A stretch of 64,000 nt of DNA. Origin: GCA-2690565 sp002457235. Lineage in GTDB: Bacteria; Verrucomicrobiota; Verrucomicrobiia; Opitutales; Coraliomargaritaceae. Every line of letters begins with the position of its first letter. The first letter of the stretch is position 1. The stretch is from NCBI GenBank assembly GCA_045565695.1, contig JBJLEZ010000009.1:148219-212218 (forward strand). The letters run 5' to 3'. Positions 54,385-63,178 of this stretch are shown piece after piece. A program made the translations under genes and the position numbers. The notes beneath the pieces are model-generated. The model was given only the letters and a program-made list of their open reading frames with translations. It was not told the DNA's origin and ran no database searches.

Positions 54385-55569
54385 TCAAACTAGGTTTTTC
54401 TTTAGAACAAAAGAGTTTCTTTTATTTTCCTTGTACTTGAACTGACGCTCTTTTGGTAATTCCTCAAATTCAGCATTAGTAAAACCGCATTTCAGTTGAA
54501 AAAATTTGGCAGCATTAACGGTAAGTACAAATGCAGAACGATACCCCTTTTTAAAGGCTTTATCACAGGCATCATTTACTAGCTTACGACCGATGCCTCG
54601 ACCATTGTAATAGGGCTGAACAAACACACTGCCGATTTCCACAGAGAGATCTTCTTCGAAGTAATGAATACAGGTACAGGCTACGATACTTCCATCAATT
54701 TCATAGACACGATAATCCGATATTCTTTCATGAATGGTGTCGATTGAACGATTGAGAAGGGTGTCTCTCTTGACGGAATTCTTAGTCAGATTGTAGAGGG
54801 CTTGTACATCATTGATATCTGCTTCACGGATTATCTCATATTTATTGGAATGAATCATCGTTCCAATGCCTACCTTATCAAAGAGTTCATTGAGCAAGGC
54901 ATTATGGATATTACAGTTGAGCAAATGGACACGCTCGATCTTTTGCTCAATGGCCTGTATCGCCAAATGACTATAACTCAAAAACCATGAGGGTAGCTGG
55001 CCAGTAGAAGCTTCGAGTAAATTGTTCTTCAATTCATTTGCTGATATGTTGGTGAGTGGCTCGCCGTTGATAACGGGACACTCATTTATAGTGAGTAGAA
55101 TTAACTTATGAACTTGAGTACTTTGACAAAGCGTTTCAAATATTAGATGCTCTTCAAAGTTGATTGAATGCTCTTCAGGAGTAATTAAACAAAGTGTCTG
55201 CTCTTCAAAGGATTGCTTGATCACCTCAGTTAAGTGAGCTTTAGCTGATTCGGTTTCTAAATGCGATTTGTTAAGCTTTAATTGATTGAATTCAAAGGAC
55301 TCTTCGACATCTGAAAGTTTAAGATATTCGCCCGAATTGACCAATGAGAAAACACCTTGCTTGCATCCATAAAAGAAAAGGCAAATACGGATGCTTAAGG
55401 AATCCAATACCGCAATTTCTTTCAGCACAGAAGCAAAGGTATCGGTTTGGGCTAATGCTTCGTCTATACCGATGAAAAAAGTTTGTCGTCTGAATAAGCG
55501 GACATAACGAAGTATCCCTGGTAAATCGGAGGGCTTTAGTTCATTATTATGGGAAAATGCGTTATTCAT
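54385..55569 (-). CDS. ArgA-like N-acetyltransferase (degenerate kinase-like domain + GNAT)
   Basis: The 394-residue protein has an N-terminal domain (about 12-240) that resembles the amino-acid-kinase fold of N-acetylglutamate synthase ('PSDLPGILRYVRLFRRQTFFIG'-type start). The C-terminal GNAT domain (about 245-394) carries the acetyl-CoA loop 'YYNGRGIGRKLVNDACDKAFKKG'. This layout is that of ArgA-type N-acetylglutamate synthases in arginine synthesis. The kinase-like part is diverged, so the substrate remains uncertain. It is divergent from xerD by 70 bases. Confidence 0.72.
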   Translation of the reverse strand: MNNAFSHNNELKPSDLPGILRYVRLFRRQTFFIGIDEALAQTDTFASVLKEIAVLDSLSIRICLFFYGCKQGVFSLVNSGEYLKLSDVEESFEFNQLKLNKSHLETESAKAHLTEVIKQSFEEQTLCLITPEEHSINFEEHLIFETLCQSTQVHKLILLTINECPVINGEPLTNISANELKNNLLEASTGQLPSWFLSYSHLAIQAIEQKIERVHLLNCNIHNALLNELFDKVGIGTMIHSNKYEIIREADINDVQALYNLTKNSVKRDTLLNRSIDTIHERISDYRVYEIDGSIVACTCIHYFEEDLSVEIGSVFVQPYYNGRGIGRKLVNDACDKAFKKGYRSAFVLTVNAAKFFQLKCGFTNAEFEELPKERQFKYKENKRNSFVLKKNLV

Positions 55570-55639
55570 TTGGCATTGAGAATTATTGCATCTTTAATGG
55601 AACTTATTGAATTAACAAGTCGTAATTAAAGTACACTCA

Positions 55640-56551
55640 TTGACGAAAAATAATACAGATTTATTTCAAAATGCAATTGAACTCTACCTGACATGGTTAG
55701 AGCTAGATAAAGGTTTATCCAAAAACACTGTCAAAAGTTACCATTCTGACATTTCCCAATTTTTGAAATTTCTTTTTAAAAAAAAGCTCAAGAATTGGGA
55801 CTCTGTTCAAAGTAGCCATTTTGATGCTTGGCTTAATCAATTAGGTGCTGAAGGACTTTCAAAACAAAGCCAGTCACGAAAATTTACTTCTATTCGTTCA
55901 TTTAGTAAATTTCTTCTTAGTGAGCGCATTATAAAGAAAGACTTTTCAGAATTAAGCTATAGGCCCAAATTAGATAAGAAACTACCTATTACCTTAGAAA
56001 TCAATGAGATGACCCAACTGATAAATGTAGCTAAGTCAGACACAATCTACGGACTGAGAGACTACTGTATTATTGAATTAATGTATAGTGCTGGGTTACG
56101 AGTCTCTGAATTATGTTTCCTAAAGATTGAACATATGAATATTGAGGACGGAATTTTAAGAGTCTTCGGGAAGGGTTCTAAAGAAAGAATAGTGCCATTA
56201 GGCGAAAATGCTAAGCGAGCATTAGATGCTTATTTAGTACGTTCTCGCCCAAGCTTTGTGAATACAAATACGGATACGACCATTTTTTTAAGTCGAATGG
56301 GTAAAGCCTTATCTAGAAAAACAATATGGTATATGATTAAGCGCTATTCCGAAAAGGCATTGATTAAAAAGGCAATCAAACCACACACAATGAGACATTC
56401 TTTTGCCACACATTTGCTAGAAGGAGGGGCAGACCTAAGGTCTATACAGGATTTGCTTGGACATGCTGACATTTCAACAACACAAATTTATACAAATATG
56501 CAAAAAGCGCGCCTTCAAGAAGAGCACTCCATCCACCACCCAAGAAATTAA
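55640..56551 (+). CDS. xerD: Site-specific tyrosine recombinase XerD
   Basis: This recombinase resolves chromosome dimers at dif together with XerC. The 303-residue protein has the N-terminal SAM-like DNA-binding domain (about 8-98) and the catalytic domain with R154 ('SAGLRVSELC'), K178, H249 and R252 ('HTMRHSFATHLLEGG'), H275 ('LGHADISTTQIY') and the nucleophile Y284. All catalytic residues are present. The start is TTG 55640 (MTKNNTDLFQ). Housekeeping XerD is favoured over a phage integrase because length and motifs match and no phage genes are near, despite the adjacent tRNA-Glu. Confidence 0.88.
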   Translation: MTKNNTDLFQNAIELYLTWLELDKGLSKNTVKSYHSDISQFLKFLFKKKLKNWDSVQSSHFDAWLNQLGAEGLSKQSQSRKFTSIRSFSKFLLSERIIKKDFSELSYRPKLDKKLPITLEINEMTQLINVAKSDTIYGLRDYCIIELMYSAGLRVSELCFLKIEHMNIEDGILRVFGKGSKERIVPLGENAKRALDAYLVRSRPSFVNTNTDTTIFLSRMGKALSRKTIWYMIKRYSEKALIKKAIKPHTMRHSFATHLLEGGADLRSIQDLLGHADISTTQIYTNMQKARLQEEHSIHHPRN

Positions 56552-56564
56552 ATAATGGTAAAAA

Positions 56565-56642
56565 TGGCCTCCCGTAGGGGATTCGAACCCCTGTCGCCAG
56601 GATGAAAACCTGGTGTCCTAGGCCGGGCTAGACGAACGGGAG
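56565..56642 (-). tRNA. tRNA-Glu (anticodon UUC)
   Basis: On the minus strand acceptor CTCCCGT pairs with ACGGGAG. The anticodon stem CCAGG/CCTGG holds loop TTTTCAT (anticodon TTC). The T arm is AGGGG-TTCGAAT-CCCCT. Discriminator G and encoded CCA (56565-56567) are present. It closely resembles E. coli tRNA-Glu. Confidence 0.97.
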
Positions 56643-56777
56643 GAAACCTTAGAAGATTAGGAAATTAGAAAGCTATTCATCGACTGCAAGTTTATTTATA
56701 TAATTTTTTATTTATTTTTTTAGTTAACTCTATAAATTATCATATATTAAAGACGAATATTAAATAACTATACACTC

Positions 56778-57680
56778 ATGGATCTTCCTTCTTACCCTGA
56801 AAAACCATTATTAAGCATCGACCATCTTCCTTTTACAAAGGTTGCAAGAGGGAAAGTCAGAGAAATATTTGATCTCGAAGATGCCTATTTAATGATAGCA
56901 ACCGATCGGATTTCTGCCTTCGATGTAGTTTTTAATGAGGGATTGAGCGGGAAAGGCATACTACTGACACAGATGAGCCTGTATTGGTTTGATCGACTTG
57001 CTTCAATCACTCGCCATCACTTAGTTGAAGATCATCAAGCTAGGTGCAAAATTATTTCTGATCAATTCCCAGAACTCACGGGTCGCATGATGATAGTGAA
57101 AAAGCTCAAACCGCTTACTATTGAAGCTATAGTAAGAGGGTACCTTGCTGGTTCTGCATGGAAAGATTATCAGAAAAACCAAACAATTTTAGGATATGAA
57201 CTGCCTTCTGACCTGATGGAAAGCTCTCGCTTAGAGCAACCCTTATTCACACCTACAACTAAGGCACAATCTGGACATGATATCCCAATCTCAGTGAATA
57301 AGGCAAAGGAACTTATTGGGCGTTCTATTTTAGAAAAGGTAGAAGAGTTAAGTTTAAATATTTTCGACTACGCGACAAAACAACTTGAACAGTGTGGACT
57401 TATTCTTGCCGATACTAAATTTGAATTTGGTTTAGATGAGGATAATCAAATATATTTAATCGATGAAGTTTTAACCCCGGATTCATCACGTTACTGGTTT
57501 AAAGATAATTATGTAGAAGGGGAACCGCAAGAACCTGTAGATAAACAATTCATTAGAGATTATCTCAATTCAATTGATTGGGATAAACGTCCTCCAGCCC
57601 CTGATCTACCGAATTCCGTTATACAAGAAACACTTAAGCGTTACGAAAAAGCCTATCAATTGATTACTTCTCTAAATTAA
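56778..57680 (+). CDS. purC: Phosphoribosylaminoimidazole-succinocarboxamide synthase
   Basis: PurC (SAICAR synthase) adds aspartate to CAIR in purine synthesis. The 300-residue protein has 'KVARGKVREIFDLEDAYLMIATDRISAFD' spread over residues 21-49, 'VRGYLAGSAWKDYQK', 'TPTTKAQSGHDIPIS' and 'LIDEVLTPDSSRYWF'. Its length is typical of the yeast-like longer PurC. It is monocistronic or paired with the next phosphatase 12 bases downstream. Confidence 0.94.
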   Translation: MDLPSYPEKPLLSIDHLPFTKVARGKVREIFDLEDAYLMIATDRISAFDVVFNEGLSGKGILLTQMSLYWFDRLASITRHHLVEDHQARCKIISDQFPELTGRMMIVKKLKPLTIEAIVRGYLAGSAWKDYQKNQTILGYELPSDLMESSRLEQPLFTPTTKAQSGHDIPISVNKAKELIGRSILEKVEELSLNIFDYATKQLEQCGLILADTKFEFGLDEDNQIYLIDEVLTPDSSRYWFKDNYVEGEPQEPVDKQFIRDYLNSIDWDKRPPAPDLPNSVIQETLKRYEKAYQLITSLN

Positions 57681-57692
57681 TGACTGTTTTGA

Positions 57693-58790
57693 ATGACCAG
57701 TTTTCCCTTAAATAATCCTAACTCAAAAATTAAAGGAGCACTTTTCTTTATTCCTTTATTGGGGACTTTCATTTATTTAATCATTCAGAATTTAATATTT
57801 ATAAACTCTGGATTACTGCACCCAAATTTTGATGTCATTTTCAAATGCTACGAGTTTAATCTCCATTTCTTGCCCATCCTTTTTCTAATACTAGGGCTCT
57901 TTTATTTCTTTTTATCTTTCTGCTTAAAACTCTTTCGAAAATTTGGACTGCCCATCGTATTATTCTGCTGGTTATCTAGCTTTAGCTTATTTGCTCTAGA
58001 CTATTATATTACAAAAGTTGAGCCGGAAAAACTTCTTATAAAAAAAGTTGAACTCACTTCTAATAAAATAACTGAACCGATAACCATTGTTCATTTTAGC
58101 GATATTCAATCCGCAAAAGTTGGAAACTATGAAAAACGTATTTTTGAAACCATTCAAAAAATCGAGGCTGATTTGATTCTTTATACAGGTGACTTTCTTC
58201 AATTACCAAAACAATTAAAATTCAAAGACGAATGGGAAAAATTACATCGCTTATTCAATTCATTAAGCCCTAGATTTGGAATCTATGCAGTTTATGGAGA
58301 CACTGAATTAGCCTTATACTCAGTGCCTAAAGATGATATTCTCCCAATAAAAATACTTTCTTCAAAGTCCGAGTCTTTATCTTTTGAAGGAGGCAATGTG
58401 AGCATTTATGGATTAAGTCTATATAACTCTAAAAATCCACTATGGGCTATGCGAGGCATTGAAACATGGCTAGAAAATCATGATGACTCATATTTTAAGA
58501 TTATACTTGGGCACTCGCCTGACTTCTCATTAGCTTTAAAAGATAGTAAAGTAGATCTTTGTTTGGCAGGGCATACCCATGGTGGGCAAATAAGAATTCC
58601 ATTTATTGGCCCGTTAACTATTGATAGTCAGATACCTAAAAAATGGGCTCAAGGATTTCATAAAATTGGAATTCCTCATTTAAATGTGTCCGCAGGGGCG
58701 GGGTCTAATCGCTTTAATGGATTACCCGCAATGCGCTTTAATTGCCCGACTGAAATCTCCGTCATTAATATAAAACCAGAAATAAATTGA
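57693..58790 (+). CDS. Membrane-anchored metallophosphoesterase (YkuE/LpxG-like)
   Basis: The 365-residue protein has about three N-terminal membrane helices (residues 14-110) and then a calcineurin-type phosphoesterase domain. It shows 'IVHFSDIQSAKVG' (DxQ where many members have DxH), 'LILYTGDFLQ', 'AVYGDTE' (where members usually have GNH/GNHD), 'ILGHSPDF' and 'LAGHTHGGQI'. The general fold matches YkuE and the chlamydial lipid A enzyme LpxG. Because an LpxH-like gene is present at 29.5 kb, the role is uncertain. Confidence 0.75.
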   Translation: MTSFPLNNPNSKIKGALFFIPLLGTFIYLIIQNLIFINSGLLHPNFDVIFKCYEFNLHFLPILFLILGLFYFFLSFCLKLFRKFGLPIVLFCWLSSFSLFALDYYITKVEPEKLLIKKVELTSNKITEPITIVHFSDIQSAKVGNYEKRIFETIQKIEADLILYTGDFLQLPKQLKFKDEWEKLHRLFNSLSPRFGIYAVYGDTELALYSVPKDDILPIKILSSKSESLSFEGGNVSIYGLSLYNSKNPLWAMRGIETWLENHDDSYFKIILGHSPDFSLALKDSKVDLCLAGHTHGGQIRIPFIGPLTIDSQIPKKWAQGFHKIGIPHLNVSAGAGSNRFNGLPAMRFNCPTEISVINIKPEIN

Positions 58791-58900
58791 AGGATTTGAA
58801 ACTCCAGCCAATTAATGCTATTATTATAATAATAAATAACAACCAAAGGGTTTTTCTTTCCTGTTTAGTTAAACGCATAATTTTTATTTAATCTATTTTT

Positions 58901-59317
58901 ATGACTTTTCCTGATTTTTCGACCATAATTTCGCGAGAATCGATTGATTTAACGATGCTTGTCTTTCTTTGGCTGGTTCAAGTGATTATCTATCCCTCAT
59001 TCAAAGAGATTTCTAAAGAGTCCATTCTTCACTGGCATAAAGCTTATCAGTTCAAAATCTGCATTATAATGGGACCTGTTATGCTATTTCAATTTTATGT
59101 GATAACCTTTGACGTTATAAATTCAGTTTCTCAAGTATCAATTATTCGTTTTCTTTTGTTAATAGCATCTTGGTTGCTTACAGTTATGGTTTCCGTTCCT
59201 TTACACAGAAAGATCGAAAGAAATGAAGATCTAGAAAACTCCATTAATAAACTAATTCAAACGAATGTGCCTCGCACTTTGACTTGGACGGCGATTTATT
59301 TAACTCATTTTTTATAA
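58901..59317 (+). CDS. Small four-helix membrane protein of unknown function
   Basis: The 138-residue protein has about four membrane helices (17-35, 50-70, 80-100 and near the C-terminus), with a conserved-looking 'YPSFKEISKESILHWHKAYQFK' loop (its histidines and tryptophan might bind a ligand). No family is firmly recognised. It is flanked by the phosphoesterase upstream and is convergent with malQ 6 bases downstream. Confidence 0.65.
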   Translation: MTFPDFSTIISRESIDLTMLVFLWLVQVIIYPSFKEISKESILHWHKAYQFKICIIMGPVMLFQFYVITFDVINSVSQVSIIRFLLLIASWLLTVMVSVPLHRKIERNEDLENSINKLIQTNVPRTLTWTAIYLTHFL

Positions 59318-59323
59318 CAAGCA

Positions 59324-60820
59324 TCAACGTCCGTAGCATTTTAAAATATCATTTACGTAGGCATGACTGTCATGAAAAAATGCCTCTAAGTCCTCAGGAC
59401 TGTAGCGCCAAATCCAGTTTCCACTTTCGGTTCCTGGATTATTAAAACGTGCTTCTGTTCCAAGACTGAACAGATCTTGCATAGGCACTATAGCATAATT
59501 GGCAACTGACTTAATTGAGGCCCTAAATAAGTCCCAGCCTATATTTTTTCCTGAAACTCCCAAGTAATGCCTCACATGATCTTGAGTCTTTTGAGGCAGG
59601 GAATCGTACCAAGCTAATGATGTATCATTATCATGTGTGCCACTATAGACGACTTGATTTCTTTTTAAATTATGCGGCAAATAGGGGTTATCAGCATCAT
59701 CTCCGAATGCAAATTGTAATACAGCCATACCCGGGAATTGAGTTTCTGCCAATAAAACTTCAACTTCAGGAGTAATAACTCCAAGATCCTCTGCAATGAT
59801 CGAAATATCCTCTACTTGAGTTTTAATTGTATTAAAAAGCTCAGATCCAGGCGCTTTTTCCCATTCTCCATTAATGGCCGTAGTTTCCAATGCAGGAACG
59901 GCCCAGCAGGATTCAAATCCACGAAAATGGTCAATTCGAACGCAGTCGTACAGTTCTAAGTTATGCTTAATTCTCTGCGTCCACCACTTAAATTTTTCTT
60001 TTTTATGTGCCTTCCAATCAAATAAAGGATTTCCCCAAAGCTGACCGTCTTCTGAGAAATAATCAGGAGGCACTCCAGCTAATTTGTTAGGCAGTCCCTC
60101 TGAATTCAAGTCAAACAATGTTGGATTTGCCCATACGTCTGCACTATCCAAAGCTACAAATATAGGCAAATCACCAATCAGTTGAATTCCTTTATCATTT
60201 GCATATTGTTTAAGCTGATAAAACTGTTGGTAGAAAATAAACTGCGTAAAGGCATGCTTTTCTGCCTCAGCCGAAATAAAGAAATATTTCCTTTTATTGA
60301 GATTAGCATTTTTTGATTCAGCTTTGTTTTTCCATTCTAAATGAGAACGATTGCCGAAACGTTCTTTGAGAGCTCTAAAGTTACAGTAATCATATAGCCA
60401 ATAATCATGTAATTTATAGAAATTATCTATTTCCGTCTTTAATTCCTTAGACTTTTCTAATTCTTTTTTAAACCCGATAAATGCTTTATCAACTATCGGC
60501 CAAAATACTGAAAAAAGAGCCCCATAATCTACTTTATCTTTTGGAAGCATTTCCAAGTCCGATATATCTTTCTTTTCAATATAGCCATTTTCAATCAGTT
60601 TGTTCCAATTGATGAAATATGGATTACCAGCAAAAGCAGAAAAGCACTGATAAGGAGAATCTCCGTAGCTAGTAGGGCCTAAAGGACACATTTGCCAAAG
60701 TTTAAAGCCTGATTCAGCGATTACATCTATAAATTGGTAAGCACTCTCGCTAAAATTACCAATACCATGATCACTAGGAAAAGAACTGGGATGAAGTATA
60801 ACGCCTGCTAATCGATCCAT
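59324..60820 (-). CDS. malQ: 4-alpha-glucanotransferase (amylomaltase)
   Basis: MalQ is a GH77 enzyme that transfers alpha-1,4-glucan chains in glycogen or maltodextrin use. The 498-residue length is typical of the Thermus/plant D-enzyme type. The GH77 motifs are 'LIGDLPIFVALDSADVWANP', the nucleophile in 'DCVRIDHFRGFESCW', acid/base 'IIAEDLGVITPEV' and 'YSGTHDNDTSLAW'. It is the last gene of a leftward group thyA-malQ behind pyrF and ispD. Confidence 0.93.
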   Translation of the reverse strand: MDRLAGVILHPSSFPSDHGIGNFSESAYQFIDVIAESGFKLWQMCPLGPTSYGDSPYQCFSAFAGNPYFINWNKLIENGYIEKKDISDLEMLPKDKVDYGALFSVFWPIVDKAFIGFKKELEKSKELKTEIDNFYKLHDYWLYDYCNFRALKERFGNRSHLEWKNKAESKNANLNKRKYFFISAEAEKHAFTQFIFYQQFYQLKQYANDKGIQLIGDLPIFVALDSADVWANPTLFDLNSEGLPNKLAGVPPDYFSEDGQLWGNPLFDWKAHKKEKFKWWTQRIKHNLELYDCVRIDHFRGFESCWAVPALETTAINGEWEKAPGSELFNTIKTQVEDISIIAEDLGVITPEVEVLLAETQFPGMAVLQFAFGDDADNPYLPHNLKRNQVVYSGTHDNDTSLAWYDSLPQKTQDHVRHYLGVSGKNIGWDLFRASIKSVANYAIVPMQDLFSLGTEARFNNPGTESGNWIWRYSPEDLEAFFHDSHAYVNDILKCYGR

Positions 60821-60836
60821 AAAATTCCCTAAAATA

Positions 60837-61631
60837 TTAAACTGAGATAGGTGCTTTAATCGTTGGATGAGGATCGTAGTTTTCTAAACTAAAATCTTCG
60901 TATTTAAATGCATTTAAGTCCTTAACTTCAGGATTAATACGCATGATTGGTTGTTCTCTAGGGGTACGGCTTAATTGTTCTTTAGCTTGATCGAGGTGAT
61001 TTTTATATAAGTGTAAATCACCAAAAGTATGCACAAATTCATGCGCCTCTAGGTTGCAGACTTGGGCAATCATCTGAGTAAGTAGAGCGTAAGAGGCAAT
61101 GTTAAAAGGCACCCCGAGGAAAAGGTCGGCACTTCGTTGATAGAGCTGACAACTTAATTTTCCGTTAGCCACATAAAACTGGAATAATGCATGACACGGA
61201 GGAAGTGCCATTTGATTAATTTCACCAGGGTTCCAAGCACATACAATATGACGGCGACTGTTAGGGTTATTTTTTAAGCTTTCTACAACTGAAGCAATTT
61301 GATTGAAAGATTCTCCCTGTGAATTCGTCCAATCAGTCCATTGCGCTCCATAGACTCGACCTAAATTTCCTTTATCATCTGCCCACTCATCCCATATCGA
61401 AACCCTATTCTCATTTAAATATTTTACATTAGTATCACCTTTTAAAAACCAAAGTAGCTCGTAGATTATTGATCTAAGGTGTAGCTTCTTAGTTGTTAAA
61501 AGAGGGAAGGTAGGATTTAGAGAAAATCTTAGTTGAGCACCGAAAACAGATAAGGTGCCTGTGCCAGTTCGATCAGAGCGGTCTGTACCATTGGTTAAAA
61601 CATGATCTAACAATTCCAAGTAACTCTTCAT
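60837..61631 (-). CDS. thyA: Thymidylate synthase
   Basis: ThyA methylates dUMP to dTMP with methylenetetrahydrofolate. The 264-residue protein is of E. coli size. It has 'DRTGTGTLSVFGAQLRFSL', the catalytic Cys in 'LPPCHALFQFYV', and 'LYQRSADLFLGVPFNIASYALL' (folate/dUMP-contact region). It lies 14 bases after ispD on the same strand. Confidence 0.96.
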   Translation of the reverse strand: MKSYLELLDHVLTNGTDRSDRTGTGTLSVFGAQLRFSLNPTFPLLTTKKLHLRSIIYELLWFLKGDTNVKYLNENRVSIWDEWADDKGNLGRVYGAQWTDWTNSQGESFNQIASVVESLKNNPNSRRHIVCAWNPGEINQMALPPCHALFQFYVANGKLSCQLYQRSADLFLGVPFNIASYALLTQMIAQVCNLEAHEFVHTFGDLHLYKNHLDQAKEQLSRTPREQPIMRINPEVKDLNAFKYEDFSLENYDPHPTIKAPISV

Positions 61632-61645
61632 AATATTCTAGATTA

Positions 61646-62362
61646 TTATAATGGATTTTGATTAAGCAAATAAAGAATGTAATCTAAATCATTTTTCGTT
61701 GTTAATTTAGGATTTGGCTGATCATTAATAAGTAACTTTATGCCAATATCCGAAAAGGTAAGGGCGGATGAATCGTCAGTAATCAGTCGATCTGCATCAA
61801 ATACCATTTGATAGCATTCCTTGATCAGATTAAAATCAAATATTTGAGGTGTCTGAATTGATCTTAATTTTGAACGATCAAGATTTTTAATTACTGAACT
61901 GTCATTCTCAGGAACCTCATTGATCTGTTTTACCGTATCCGTTATTAAAGTTGCAGGTATTGCATTCTTATAGTTTTCAGCTGTAGTTAAAAGTTTTGAA
62001 ATTAATTCAGCACCAATCAAAGGACGAGCAACATCGTGAATGGCAACATAGCGGATTGAAGGTTCAAATGAGTCAAGTTCTTGTAGTGCATTAAAGACAG
62101 ATGCTTGCCGAGAATCACCTCCCTTAATGAACTTAGGCTTATATTCCAAGATGAAATCAGCTGGAAGTATATTTGAAATGTTTTCTTTTTGGATTTCGTC
62201 TCTATAAACAATTATATAATGATCAAACTTTTTTGTTTCGGTGAATGCTTTAATGGAGTAACAAATTACCGGCTCTCCCTTGATTGGAAAAAGTATCTTA
62301 TCCTCTACACTATCGCCCATTCGAGTTCCAGAGCCAGCCGCAAGTAATATCGCACAATTCAT
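61646..62362 (-). CDS. ispD: 2-C-methyl-D-erythritol 4-phosphate cytidylyltransferase
   Basis: IspD couples CTP to MEP in the non-mevalonate isoprenoid pathway. The 238-residue protein has the nucleotide-binding start 'AILLAAGSGTRMG', 'IHDVARPLI' and 'QTPQIFDFNLIKECY', all characteristic. The next pathway enzyme, ispE, begins at 63179 on the other strand, beyond pyrF. This pathway would supply the menaquinone side chain. Confidence 0.94.
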   Translation of the reverse strand: MNCAILLAAGSGTRMGDSVEDKILFPIKGEPVICYSIKAFTETKKFDHYIIVYRDEIQKENISNILPADFILEYKPKFIKGGDSRQASVFNALQELDSFEPSIRYVAIHDVARPLIGAELISKLLTTAENYKNAIPATLITDTVKQINEVPENDSSVIKNLDRSKLRSIQTPQIFDFNLIKECYQMVFDADRLITDDSSALTFSDIGIKLLINDQPNPKLTTKNDLDYILYLLNQNPL

Positions 62363-62381
62363 TATATTGATAAAATTGAAT

Positions 62382-63083
62382 TTAACGAATGTCCTCTAGA
62401 ATTGAAATAACCGAGGCTAGTGGATCTTCACTATTGTAAATCGGACGACCGACTACTATGTAATCAGCACCGAGTTGTTTCGCATCAAATGGGGTCATCA
62501 CTCGCTTTTGTTCATTTAAATCGGCATCTTTAGGACGAATTCCTGGCGTGACAATCAATGGCTTAGTGCCAAATGTTTCTCTAAGAAGCTTTAGTTCGTG
62601 TGTAGAAGAGACGATACCATCAACCTTTGCATTAATACTTATTTTAGCCAAATCTAGGACTTGGTCTTGTACTGGTTTAACAACATTGAGAGTCTCCATT
62701 TGTTGTTGATTCATTGATGTTAAAACAGTTACTGCCAAAAGTTTTAAATTAGGATTTGATTCATCCCTAGCTTTGACTGCATACGCACACATTTCAGGAC
62801 CTCCACTAGCATGAATCGTCAATAGATCAATCGAGGCAGAGGATAGACTTAGAACAGCTTTAGCTACAGTATTGGGAATGTCATGCAATTTTAAATCAAG
62901 AAATACATTGTAGCCCATAGATTTAATTTCATTAACAAAGGGAAGTCCGTAGGCTGTAAACATCTGCAATCCTATTTTTACCCACTTTAAATGACCTTGT
63001 AATGGCTCTAATAAGTCTAATGCTGACTTACGATCCTCGCAATCTAGTGCTAATATCAATTCTGTTTGCTTCTGATGATTCAT
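62382..63083 (-). CDS. pyrF: Orotidine 5'-phosphate decarboxylase
   Basis: PyrF makes UMP from OMP. The 233-residue TIM barrel has 'LILALDCEDRKSALDLLEPL' at the start, the catalytic Lys/Asp motif 'VFLDLKLHDIPNTVAKAV', 'VTPGIRPKDADLNEQKRVMTP' (phosphate site, its parts) and 'YIVVGRPIYNSEDP'. It is divergent from ispE with 95 AT-rich bases between the starts and leads the leftward group pyrF-ispD-thyA-malQ. Confidence 0.95.
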   Translation of the reverse strand: MNHQKQTELILALDCEDRKSALDLLEPLQGHLKWVKIGLQMFTAYGLPFVNEIKSMGYNVFLDLKLHDIPNTVAKAVLSLSSASIDLLTIHASGGPEMCAYAVKARDESNPNLKLLAVTVLTSMNQQQMETLNVVKPVQDQVLDLAKISINAKVDGIVSSTHELKLLRETFGTKPLIVTPGIRPKDADLNEQKRVMTPFDAKQLGADYIVVGRPIYNSEDPLASVISILEDIR

Positions 63084-63178
63084 TTTTTAAAGTTATAATA
63101 ATAAATTACTTATTAATTAATTTATCTAAAGACTTAAATTTTCAATATTATCGCTCACTATTTCAATTCTTTTAATTA

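Noticed and set aside
55640..56642. Integrated element with integrase next to tRNA-Glu
   Set aside because: The recombinase matches housekeeping XerD in length and motifs, and the neighbours are core genes (purC, ArgA-like); no phage or plasmid genes are present.
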